Below, in pieces: positions 1-7,900 of a stretch of DNA of 25,680 bases; within the stretch, counting starts at the first letter, position 1; every line of letters begins with the position of its first letter. The translations under genes were made by a program, and so were the position numbers. The notes under the pieces were generated by a model. It did not search any database. It was not told the DNA's origin and worked only from the letters and a program-made list of their open reading frames with translations. The stretch is from contig JAGRBY010000030.1 of the NCBI GenBank assembly GCA_020433835.1, positions 1-25,680 of the forward strand, read 5' to 3'. This DNA comes from Anaerolineae bacterium. Lineage in GTDB: Bacteria > Chloroflexota > Anaerolineae > 4572-78 > J111.

Positions 1-2
1 TC

Positions 3-626
3 ATCAACGATGCCTGCGTTAAGCACGAAATCCCCTGGGTTTATACCGGGGCAGTTTCATCCTACGGGATGAGCCAAACGATTATTCCCGGCCAAACGGC
101 CTGCCTCCGCTGCCTATCGCCCGATATGCCGCCACCCGGAACTGCCGCTACCTGTGATACGGCGGGGGTTGTTGGGCCGCTGGTGTCGGCTGTGGCCAGT
201 ATTAGCGCCACAGAGGCCATCAAACTGATTGTGGGGCAGGGCGAGCTTAATCACGGCATTATTCATTTTGATGTGTGGTATAACAGTTTTGAGCAGTTCG
301 GCAGCGCCGGACCGCGCTTCGATTGCCCGGCTTGCCAACAGCATAAGTATGAATTTTTGAACCAAGAGATCGGGACGCAAACCATTAGCCTGTGTGGGCG
401 TAACGCTATTCAAATTCGCCAGCCCGGCGTCACTATTCCGCTTGAACATCTTGCCAAGCAGTTGCACGATGTCAGTCAGATTACGGCCCAAAACGATTTT
501 TTGCTGCGCTTTACAGTTGATGATGATTATGAACTAACCGTCTTTGCCGACGCGCGAGCCATTATTAAAGGCACTCAAGATGAGCAAACTGCGCGTGGCT
601 TGTACGCGAAGTATGTAGGAATGTAG
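3..626 (+). CDS. ThiF/MoeB/HesA-family adenylyltransferase, C-terminal part (5' end outside window)
   Basis: The reading frame is open from base 3 to the TAG at 624-626 and gives 207 residues of a protein that begins upstream, so the ATG at 69 is internal. Seen: the typical ThiF/MoeB segment INDACVKHEIPWVYTGA, then GQTACLRCL and FDCPAC, two CxxC pairs that form the structural zinc site of this family, with SATEAIKLI between them. A roughly 95-residue C-terminal extension follows, containing CGRNAIQIRQPG, LLRFTVDDDYELTVFADARAIIKGT and ARGLYAKYVG. This extension recurs, to my recollection, in ThiF-family proteins outside classical MoeB. The family adenylates the C-terminal glycine of a small sulfur carrier (ThiS or MoaD type). 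The nucleotide-binding N-terminus is not in view, so ThiF and MoeB cannot be separated. The rhodanese two genes downstream would fit a sulfur-transfer role. Confidence 0.9.
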   Translation: MNDACVKHEIPWVYTGAVSSYGMSQTIIPGQTACLRCLSPDMPPPGTAATCDTAGVVGPLVSAVASISATEAIKLIVGQGELNHGIIHFDVWYNSFEQFGSAGPRFDCPACQQHKYEFLNQEIGTQTISLCGRNAIQIRQPGVTIPLEHLAKQLHDVSQITAQNDFLLRFTVDDDYELTVFADARAIIKGTQDEQTARGLYAKYVGM

Positions 627-683
627 AAAGCACGTAGGATGTGGTATTCTTATATCTAACGTCCCACGGCCTACGTTTCACAT
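621..683. repeat. Imperfect palindrome of CGTAGG-type words after the ThiF-like gene
   Basis: The left arm (621-644, words ATGTAG, GAAAG, CACGTAGG, ATGTGG) pairs imperfectly with the right arm at 664-683 (CCACGGCCTACGTTTCACAT). It starts on the stop codon of the ThiF-like gene. A T6 run lies about 10 bases beyond the right arm (694-699), so it may act as a weak terminator. It belongs with the other short-word palindromes of this window. Confidence 0.5.
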
Positions 684-719
684 CAATATAATATTTTTTA
701 AATTTAGAAAGGATCACTG

Positions 720-1511
720 ATGGATCTGGGCTTAAAAGACAAAGTTGCTCTGGTGGCAGCATCATCAAAAGGGTTGGGACGGGCAAGTGCCGAAGCGATG
801 GCGCAGGAAGGGGCTAAGGTCACCATTTGCGCTCGTAATGAAGCAGAGTTGATGGCGGCTAGAGATGCAATCGCGTCCAACACGGGTGCGGAGGTTTTGG
901 CCGTCAATGCTGATATGACGAATACTGAGGATATTACGAATGTGGTGCAGCAAACGGTTGAACATTTTGGCGGGCTGCATATCTTGGTCACCAATGCCGG
1001 TGGGCCACCGGCCGGTTACTTTTTAGACTTCGACGATGACCAATGGGAGAAGGCCTTCAACCTCTCAATGATGAGCGGCGTCCGGCTGATTCGAGCGGCA
1101 TTGCCCCACATGCGACAGGCCGGCTGGGGTCGGATTATTAACATTACCAGTTTGTCAGTTAAAGAGCCAATTGACAATTTAGTGTTGTCAAATTCAATTC
1201 GAGCTTCGGTGCATGGGCTGGCGAAAACGCTCGCTTCACAATTGGGCAAAGATGGGATTACGGTTAATAACGTGATGCCCGGCTACACCCAAACCGATCG
1301 GGTCAATCAGCTTGTAGAAGTCAACGCTCAGAAAAGTGGTCGTAGTACGCAAGAAATATTGGAAGGATTGGCGGCTCCGATTCCTGTAGGTCGGGTTGGG
1401 CAGCCGGAAGAGTTTGGGGCGCTGGTGGCATTTCTGGCCTCAGAACGGGCCGGATATATTACCGGAGCTTCCATTCCGATTGATGGAGGGCTTATTAAAG
1501 CTGCATTCTAG
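720..1511 (+). CDS. Atypical short-chain dehydrogenase/reductase (SDR), BKR-like subgroup
   Basis: A 263-residue Rossmann-fold protein of normal SDR length, with a ribosome site (AAAGGA) 5-10 bases before the ATG. Seen: VALVAASSKGLGRASA at the nucleotide-binding end, NAD at 63-65, TNAGGPPAG at 91-99, INITS with S144, MPGYTQTDR near 186-194, and the C-terminal YITGASIPIDGG. The first glycine of TGxxxGxG is Ala14. The canonical YxxxK reads S157-N-S-I-R161, so both catalytic Tyr and Lys are replaced, while Ser144 is kept. This matches the known subgroup of BKR-like SDRs that lack a perfect cofactor motif and catalytic tetrad (as in Aeropyrum APE0912). A 3-oxoacyl-ACP reductase label would therefore be unsafe. 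The substrate is unknown. It sits 23 bases ahead of the rhodanese gene, probably in one transcript. Confidence 0.92.
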   Translation: MDLGLKDKVALVAASSKGLGRASAEAMAQEGAKVTICARNEAELMAARDAIASNTGAEVLAVNADMTNTEDITNVVQQTVEHFGGLHILVTNAGGPPAGYFLDFDDDQWEKAFNLSMMSGVRLIRAALPHMRQAGWGRIINITSLSVKEPIDNLVLSNSIRASVHGLAKTLASQLGKDGITVNNVMPGYTQTDRVNQLVEVNAQKSGRSTQEILEGLAAPIPVGRVGQPEEFGALVAFLASERAGYITGASIPIDGGLIKAAF

Positions 1512-1534
1512 TAAAAGTCGTGTAAGGAGAACAT

Positions 1535-1882
1535 ATGGAACCTGAAGAAATTTTTGTAAAAGAAATTCTACCGGATGATCTCAAAGATCGGCTTGACAAT
1601 GGCGACGAGTTGATAGTGGTTGATATGCGCCAGGCCTGGGAATACAAAAACGGCCATATCCCCGGCGCAACCCACATGTTTGTGCAAGAGATGCCGCAGC
1701 GTATGAACGAGCTGCCGAAAGATGTTGATATTGTCTTTCAATGCTGGCACGGCAGCACCAGCCTCGATGCCTCGGCCTTTTTCATTGACAATGGCTGGGA
1801 TGCCGACCGTATTTTTAGTTTAAACGGCGGTATAGGTGGCTGGGTGCAAACCCACGGGATGGATAGTTTGGAAAAAGCGTAG
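1535..1882 (+). CDS. Single-domain rhodanese-like sulfurtransferase
   Basis: A 115-residue protein, the size of a single rhodanese domain with no signal peptide, so probably cytoplasmic. Seen: VVDMRQAWEYKNGHIPGATHM (CH2A-like motif around 28-48), the active-site loop C70-W-H-G-S-T-S76 that would carry the persulfide on Cys70, and the C-terminal LNGGIGGW. The ribosome site TAAGGAGA at 1522-1529 fixes the start. Rhodaneses move sulfane sulfur from thiosulfate or persulfide donors to acceptors; loop sequence alone does not name the donor. The gene follows the SDR by 23 bases and sits near a ThiF-like enzyme, which suggests supply of sulfur to an adenylated carrier. That link is inference. Confidence 0.92.
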   Translation: MEPEEIFVKEILPDDLKDRLDNGDELIVVDMRQAWEYKNGHIPGATHMFVQEMPQRMNELPKDVDIVFQCWHGSTSLDASAFFIDNGWDADRIFSLNGGIGGWVQTHGMDSLEKA

Positions 1883-1884
1883 AT

Positions 1885-1967
1885 GGAGACTGGAGACTGG
1901 AGATTAGAAGATTGACGCAGAGAAATCACCCAATCTCTAATCTCCAGTCATCTAATCTCCAGTCTCC
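1885..1967. repeat. Heptamer-built palindrome between convergent genes (GGAGACT/GGAGATT words)
   Basis: Tandem heptamers GGAGACT, GGAGACT, GGAGATT (1885-1905) face inverted copies at 1932-1967. Bases 1892-1908 pair perfectly over 17 bp with 1951-1967; 1895-1908 can alternatively pair over 14 bp with 1936-1949. It fills the gap between the rhodanese stop (1882) and the stop of the minus-strand gene (1975). It could end transcription from both sides, although neither side has a good U tract. Confidence 0.75.
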
Positions 1968-1974
1968 CAATTTC

Positions 1975-3714
1975 TTAGGAAAGCATAACGTACTCTAGCT
2001 CTTTCAAGCGGCGGCGAAAGGCTTTTTCTTTGCTGCTGGGAATCACTAACGTACGATTGTTAATCGTATTGCACATTTTCCCCAAAACCGGATCTTCAAG
2101 TGCCATCTCCAGCAACTCGGCTGATTGAACTCTGATAAACAGCGCTTTGCTGCTTGTTTTGAACATCGCGCTGTTCTCTTGTAGTTTCGATAACCAAACC
2201 CACACATCGCTGGGCAGCGGGCCTTGATGGCGCTCTGTAAGAAAATCGGCAATTTGCTGCCAGGCGATTCCCTCTTCCATAGAGGTCAGCAACTGCTGCG
2301 TATCGAGTTGATACTGTCCCTTTTTAACCCGTACGGCGACCTGTTCTAAATGGTGCTGATCGTTCGGTGTTAACGCCTTAGGGTCAAGGAGTTTAACCTG
2401 CAAATCAGGCGAGATGGTAAACAGCGGAGGTGTCAGCGACCTGGAAGGCCGGTATTCGCCGGCTTGCCCCAACAAAAACGCGCCCAGCGGGTTAATGCGA
2501 AAATAGCGCAAACCGTCGTACTGACTAATGTACGCATCGCTTAAATAGCGAAAGTCCATGTTCAACAGCAGATTAGCCTCTTCAGGCGGAGTGAAGGCTA
2601 AATCGACCGCCCCAATTGAACCTAAGTATTCCCAGATAATATTATTGATATACAGCCCCTTGACCACTGTCCAGTACGTACTGCCGTGCAGCTCGCCATA
2701 ATCTTTAGAGCCGATGTAGAGATTGCTGTAGTAACTGGTCTCTACGTCAAAATCGAAGTGCCAAATTTTGATGGCCCGGTAGAAATCCTGGATGTCAATC
2801 CACTCGTTGATGGGACACCACGATAGGGCCTCGATAACCGCTTCACGGCGTTTGGCAGGAGGCGTAAGCGATGTTTGTCGCGCCCCTACCCCTTTTAAGC
2901 CACCAATGCGATTTAACTCATCAAATGTACCTTCATGGGTCCAGGTTTCAAAGGCTTCAAGGAGCAGTTCCGGATCTTGATCGTGATAAAACTCCTGGCC
3001 GATTGAAGTGAGTTGTTCACGCCTGATCAAGTTGGCTCCTTGCGCAAAGCTGCTTAAGCCATTGGGCCGGATGGTATAATTGACCCGATATTTTTCGGGC
3101 AGCGTCAAAAAGTCGCCATCCATCAGATTGCCAAGGAGTTTGTCCACACTGCCTTTGGTAAGATTACCGGATGATGTCGAGGTGGCCAACTGGTTCTGTT
3201 CAACCATCCGCAGATAGGCCAGCAGATCGTGCCAGCCGCTCTGTTCGGTTTCAACGCACATTAAATCAACCTGGTGGCCGTAAGCTGTTTCCACCACAGC
3301 CGGAATATCGGCCACGCCTTGTATTTGGAATCTTTCCGGCGGGAGGGCCAGTTCTTCCAGCAGCGGTATCATATCGGTTGGCACTTGATTATTGTAGATA
3401 AACAGATCGAGCAGAATAGGCTCTACTTGCCAAAACCAGCGGCTTTTGGGTCGCTCCGGCAGCGAGCCATATTGAGCGATAAAGGCGCTGGCATCAAATT
3501 CGCCTCCATTGTGAACCGCCGAGGAAATTGCCTTTCTGGTTAACTCATCAAGCCAATTCCACAGTTTATCTACCTCAATGGGAGAGGTCAAGGTGGTGCA
3601 GAGGCAATCGATAAGATCTTGTTTACGCGTGCGGCCTCGGCAGAGATCAATCATCTTAACCAAAAGCTGCAAATCGCTTTTGTTGAGGGCGTTTAAAATT
3701 TCGGATAGTTTCAT
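1975..3714 (-). CDS. Helicase-associated (XPB/Ssl2-type C-terminal region) protein without a motor domain
   Basis: A 579-residue soluble protein. Residues about 428-555 (LTPPLFTISPDLQVKLL, then VAVRVKKGQYQLD, LLTSMEEGIAWQQIADFL, GPLPSDVWVWL) resemble the helicase-associated domain annotated as Helicase_C_3 (XPB/Ssl2-like). No Walker A, DEAD/DEAH or arginine-finger motif is present, so it is not a helicase itself. The N-terminus (1-60, KSDLQLLVKMIDLCRGRTRKQDLIDCL) looks like a helical SAP- or winged-helix-like region. In actinobacteria a similar protein lies beside the XPB helicase gene; here the neighbour is a SNF2 ATPase. No Shine-Dalgarno is visible before the ATG: low-complexity TTAG/GTTT sequence runs right up to it. 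It probably acts with DNA or a helicase; the domain assignment is by eye. Confidence 0.75.
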   Translation of the reverse strand: MKLSEILNALNKSDLQLLVKMIDLCRGRTRKQDLIDCLCTTLTSPIEVDKLWNWLDELTRKAISSAVHNGGEFDASAFIAQYGSLPERPKSRWFWQVEPILLDLFIYNNQVPTDMIPLLEELALPPERFQIQGVADIPAVVETAYGHQVDLMCVETEQSGWHDLLAYLRMVEQNQLATSTSSGNLTKGSVDKLLGNLMDGDFLTLPEKYRVNYTIRPNGLSSFAQGANLIRREQLTSIGQEFYHDQDPELLLEAFETWTHEGTFDELNRIGGLKGVGARQTSLTPPAKRREAVIEALSWCPINEWIDIQDFYRAIKIWHFDFDVETSYYSNLYIGSKDYGELHGSTYWTVVKGLYINNIIWEYLGSIGAVDLAFTPPEEANLLLNMDFRYLSDAYISQYDGLRYFRINPLGAFLLGQAGEYRPSRSLTPPLFTISPDLQVKLLDPKALTPNDQHHLEQVAVRVKKGQYQLDTQQLLTSMEEGIAWQQIADFLTERHQGPLPSDVWVWLSKLQENSAMFKTSSKALFIRVQSAELLEMALEDPVLGKMCNTINNRTLVIPSSKEKAFRRRLKELEYVMLS

Positions 3715-3715
3715 A

Positions 3716-3780
3716 ATGTTTTTGGTTAGTTTGCTAGTTTGATAGATTGATGGTTTGATGGGTGGTTTGTTGGTGGCTGT
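3716..3780. repeat. Low-complexity TTAGTTTG/GATGG word tract at the start of the helicase-associated gene
   Basis: This stretch is made of degenerate words (GGTTAGTTTG, CTAGTTTGATAG, ATTGATGGTTTGATGG, GTGGTTTGTTGGTGG). It resembles one arm of the palindrome at 21332-21422 but has no opposing arm here. It lies where the ribosome site of the minus-strand gene starting at 3714 should be. Confidence 0.5.
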
Positions 3781-3790
3781 GTAAGGTCTG

Positions 3791-3974
3791 TCCTACTGAC
3801 CGCCGAATGATTCCTACCACTCAAAGAACGGTTCCCACCGCTGAAAAATGCCTCCTACCGTCAAAAAATGACTCCTACCACTAAAAAATGACTCCTACCA
3901 TCTGAAAAGTCATTCCTACCGCTGAAAAATGACTCCTACCGCCACCGAATCATTCCTACCGTCGCCGAACGACC
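3791..3974. repeat. Nine imperfect tandem repeats of 20-21 bp
   Basis: Each unit begins TCCTACC and carries an A-rich centre and a TGAC/TCAT end. The clearest copies are TCCTACCGCTGAAAAATGAC (3914-3933) and the units at 3853, 3873 and 3893. Further units start at 3791, 3812, 3833, 3934 and 3954. Lengths are 20 or 21 bp, so copies fall on nearly the same face of the helix. There are no unique spacers, so this is not a CRISPR array. The array is in the 405-bp gap upstream of the minus-strand gene starting at 3714 and downstream of the SWIM gene. Confidence 0.9.
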
Positions 3975-4119
3975 TTTTCCATCCGCCAAATCATTTCATA
4001 TCGACAGCGAAGAAATTTCTATAACAACGCACACTTGTAATCAAAGACCAAGGCGATTTCTCCTCGCAAGCTTGTCGAAATGACATAAATATCGCTGACC
4101 TGTGTAAGTCCCCTAGTTA
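3975..4119. other. Rest of the 405-bp SWIM/helicase-associated gap, with a dispersed-type palindrome
   Basis: No gene is seen here. Bases 4055-4085 hold an imperfect palindrome, GATTTC...CAAGCTTG...GAAATGACA, with ATTTC/GAAAT outer arms and the perfect 8-mer CAAGCTTG in the centre. From memory it resembles the GTCATTTCGAC...GGAGAAAT class of dispersed extragenic repeats found in many bacterial genomes; that identification needs a search. Confidence 0.4.
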
Positions 4120-4998
4120 TCACGTTGAAGAATCATCCTCTGTCGATGTGGGTTGGTCACCGAAAGCGGTTTTAAGGGCCGTTTCGGTAATGGCTTCATA
4201 GACAGGACCAAGGGTATCGAGTAGATCAGGCTCAAGAAAAGCCGGTTGGCCAAGGCGTTTGAGAATAGGCAGCGCGGTTTGAGGCGGTTTGATGGCCGTT
4301 TTGAAACGCGGCGGCTGGCTTGGTCCCCAAAAATTATCGATGGTCTCCGACAGCGGTATTACAATTTCTTCGATACTCGCCTCATCGCCGGCGGCATCGG
4401 CGTGGCGGCTACGTAAGGCGTCCAGAATTTGCTCCTGGGTGCGTCCGCGTAAGCGAAAGAGGAGGAAAGGGTCTTCATCAAACCGTTCACCTAAAATATA
4501 ATGAACAGCGGCTACGTGTTTGCAGGGATTGGCCCAATCAGGGCAGGTACATTTTGTTGTTAATTCGGCGCTTGTCCCGGGAAATAAACTAACGCCAACA
4601 TGTGTGAATACCTCTTCAATATCTTGCGGCATCTCGCCGGAGAGAAGCTGCGCGGTGAAGATAGCCTGATTGGACAGCGCGTCTATCACAGCGTCCCACT
4701 GCGTATCGGTTAATGGGGTAATATCAAGCGACACCTTGTAGGGCGTCGAGCGTGAACCTTGTACTTTGGCTTTAATGCCCGTCTTCTTCTCTTCGATGGA
4801 CAGAATTTGGCCCTGACGTGCGTACCGTTTGCCTCGCCGCAACCGACCGGCATCGACCAATTGCTCCAGAGTATCGATCCAGCGCTTGGCCCACCAGTTT
4901 TTTACAAATTTCCCCTTCTTACTGCGGGCCTTAATCCCCTCATCCGTCTTGAGTGGCTGGCTGGGTTGGAAATATTCATAATAATCATAGCGACTCAT
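4120..4998 (-). CDS. SWIM zinc-finger protein, partner of the SNF2 ATPase
   Basis: A 292-residue soluble protein. Seen: a basic N-terminal segment (about 22-65: KARSKKGKFVKNWWAKRWIDTLE, RLRRGKRYARQGQI) and the SWIM motif C150-T-C152-x6-C159-K-H161 (CxCxnCxH), the zinc ligand set of this family. The ATG lies within the ATGA overlap with the SNF2 stop codon (4995-4998), so the two are very probably translationally coupled. SWIM proteins next to SNF2 ATPases are a recurrent bacterial pair. SWIM fingers are thought to bind DNA or protein, but no biochemical role can be read from the sequence. The C-terminal third (about 215-292) is proline- and acid-rich with no motif I recognise. Confidence 0.93.
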   Translation of the reverse strand: MSRYDYYEYFQPSQPLKTDEGIKARSKKGKFVKNWWAKRWIDTLEQLVDAGRLRRGKRYARQGQILSIEEKKTGIKAKVQGSRSTPYKVSLDITPLTDTQWDAVIDALSNQAIFTAQLLSGEMPQDIEEVFTHVGVSLFPGTSAELTTKCTCPDWANPCKHVAAVHYILGERFDEDPFLLFRLRGRTQEQILDALRSRHADAAGDEASIEEIVIPLSETIDNFWGPSQPPRFKTAIKPPQTALPILKRLGQPAFLEPDLLDTLGPVYEAITETALKTAFGDQPTSTEDDSST

Positions 4999-7900
4999 CC
5001 GACTGCCTCCCGTCGCAAGGTGACCATATCGCGCAGTTCGTCGGTGGATAGCTCAGTGAGCCAATTTTCACCACCGCCAACTACGCTTTGGGCCAATGCT
5101 TTCTTACTCTCAATCATTTTATCGACCATCTCTTCCATGGTACCGATACAGACAAATTTGTGAACTTGGACGTTTTGTTTTTGGCCGATGCGAAAAGCCC
5201 GGTCGGTGGCCTGGTCTTCAACGGCCGGATTCCACCAGCGGTCGAAGTGAAAAACATGGTTAGCTCGCGTCAGGTTCAGACCTGTGCCGCCCGCCTTAAT
5301 CGACAGAATAAAAATCGGCGGGCCATTGGGATCCTCTTGAAAACGTTGGATCATTCCCGCCCGTTTTTTGGCCGAGGTGCTGCCGTATAAAAATTGAGCC
5401 GGCACGCCCAAACTCTCCTGCAAATGACTCTTGAGAAAATGGCCCATTTCGGCAAATTGGGTAAAAATCAGCACCCGGTCATCCACCGAGACCGCCTCTT
5501 CGAGCATTTCGGCCAGTCGCTCCAGCTTGCCACTGCGCCCCGTTTCTTTACGAACATCCAGCGGGGTGCCGTTGCCAATTTGGTGCAAAAACTGAGCCGG
5601 ATGGTTGCAAATCTGCTTGAGCTTCATCAGCATGCCCAGCACGATACCACGCCGTTTGATACCGTCTGACTCGGCTACTTCTTGCATGGCTGATTGCACT
5701 ACTGACTCGTAAAGCGTCGCCTGTTCTTCACTGAGATTGCAGTAGACTTTCATCTCTTGTTTGTCGGGCAAATCCTGAATGACGGACGGGTCGGTTTTAA
5801 CCCGACGTAGAATAAAAGGCGAAACCATTTTGCGCAGATTTTTGGTGGCTTTCTCGTCATTATAGCGCTCGATAGGAAGGGCAAAGCTTTTGCGAAACTT
5901 TTGTCGTGAGCCAAGATAGCTGGGGTTGAGAAACTGCATAATCGACCACAACTCCGACAGCCGGTTTTCAACCGGTGTGCCGGTCAGAGCCAGTCGAAAC
6001 TCTGAGTCGAGTTGGCGGATGGCGCGAGTCTGTTTGGCATCGGGATTTTTGATGTTTTGGGCTTCATCTAAAATCACGCCAAACCAGTTAATCTTTTGAA
6101 GCATCTCGCTATCACGCCGGGCGAGCGCATAGCTGGTAAGCACCATATCGCAATTTTTGGCCTCGGCGCTAAAGGCATCGTCGCGCAAGCGGTCGCTGCC
6201 CTGGTGGGTCATAGCCGTCAATGTAGGGGCAAAACGCTCGATCTCTTTGGCCCAGTTCGCCACAACCGAGGTAGGGCAGATGAGTAACGTTGGGGCAGGT
6301 AATGCGCCGTCCTCTTCTTTTTTACGCAGCAGCATAGCAATGGTTTGGATGGTTTTGCCCAGGCCCATATCATCGGCCAGACAAGCGCCCATATGCCAGC
6401 GTCGAAAGAAATCGAGCCAGGAGTAGCCATAAAGTTGGTAGGGTCGCAGTTGAGCCTGGAGGCTGTCCGGTTGAGGGAGTTCTTCAAGCTTTTCGCTGCC
6501 GGTAAAGCGATCCATCCAGTCGTTGAGCCAGCCTTCGAACTCCACATTTTCGACAGGCAGGCCATCGATCGTTTCGTCGGTGCCCAGGCCGATGCGCATC
6601 GCTTCTTGCATGCTGACATCGGCTTCAAGATCCTGCTTCTTCCAAAATCTAATCGCGGCTTCGATTTGCTCGGGATCGAGCTGAACCCACTGACCGCGAA
6701 TTTGAACCAGAGGCGATTTAAGGGAAACCAAGCCGTTAAATTCCTCCTGGGTGAGCGTGGTATCACCAAGCGACAGTTCCCACTTGTAACGAATTAGTTT
6801 TTCGAAGCCGACATCACTTTTGGGAATAGCATCATTGCCCTGGCTGGATCGGTTGGACGACATCTTCAAACGAACGCCCAACCGCGTACCGGGTTTGTTC
6901 CACCACGGTGGCACCAGCACCCCAAAACCACTGGCTTCCAACAACGGCGCACTCTCACGCAGAAAATCGAACGATTCCTGCGTCGAGAGCGACAGCTTTG
7001 TAGGCTGAGAAGTTTTCAATCCCTCGGTGAGTGGCGGAAACAATCGCGCAGCGAAGCCCAGGCCGGTCAATAACTTTTCTTGAGGCTGCTCAAAGCGACG
7101 ATTGAGCGTGTTCATCACGCTGCCTTTGCTCTGCCAAACTTGCTGAGCCGCAACAAGCAGGCTGGGATCATCGCGGGCCTGAAGTAGATAATGAAGCTGC
7201 CAGCTTTTATCTTCCTCCTCGTTATCCACCCGCTGTATTGGCGCTTCCAGGCGAAAAGCCAGGCGAAAGGTTTTATCACCGGAAACGTGCAGATTGCGCA
7301 GCCAGAGGCGATGGCTCTCGCTAAGATGTTTAAGCTGGGCCGGTGAGCCGATAACGTTTGGATCGTTAGACACGAGAGCTTGTAACCAGGCATAAGCCGG
7401 ATCTTTACCCAGACGCGAGAAATTCGCGTCGCTGCTCCACTGTCGGGCCAGTGCATCGGTCATGGTGTTGAGAAACGTATCTAAAATCACCCTCGCCGAG
7501 GGGGCCTCCTCCGGCTTTTTGGTTTCAGCCCGGCAGAGTGGCGGCATCGACTCCAACAGTTGGGCCAGGCGGGGGCCGTCTTGCGTACCGTCGAGCACCG
7601 GCATCCACCGCGCATGGAAGGTATTTCCTTTGGCATCGGCTTGAGCCAGTGTCGGCAGCAGTTTTTGCTGCGATAAGGCTTCCAGCACCAAATTGCTGAC
7701 GAGCTGCCAGTAAAAGGTATCGGCACCGATGGCCAATTGCGGCAGTCGATTATCGGGGCCGGGTAGGTTGAGCAGCACCTGAAAGGCTTCAATCGGCGAA
7801 AGCCAAAGGCCGGTTACCAGCCAAGGCGACAAAACCGGCGGTTTATTATCATCCAGATCCCAATCGTGAATAAGTTGCGGTGAGGCTTGAGGGTTATTGC

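Noticed and set aside
69..626. Complete 185-aa gene starting at ATG 69
   Set aside because: Conserved ThiF/MoeB sequence (INDACVKHEIPWVYTG) is encoded in frame before this ATG.
3791..3974. Tandem repeats as a CRISPR array
   Set aside because: The repeats are head-to-tail at 20-21 bp with no unique spacers of constant length and no cas genes nearby.
6218..6769. Long open frames antisense or out of frame within the SNF2, clpC and fusion genes
   Set aside because: They lie wholly within well-supported genes, lack recognisable motifs and have compositions expected of shadow frames.
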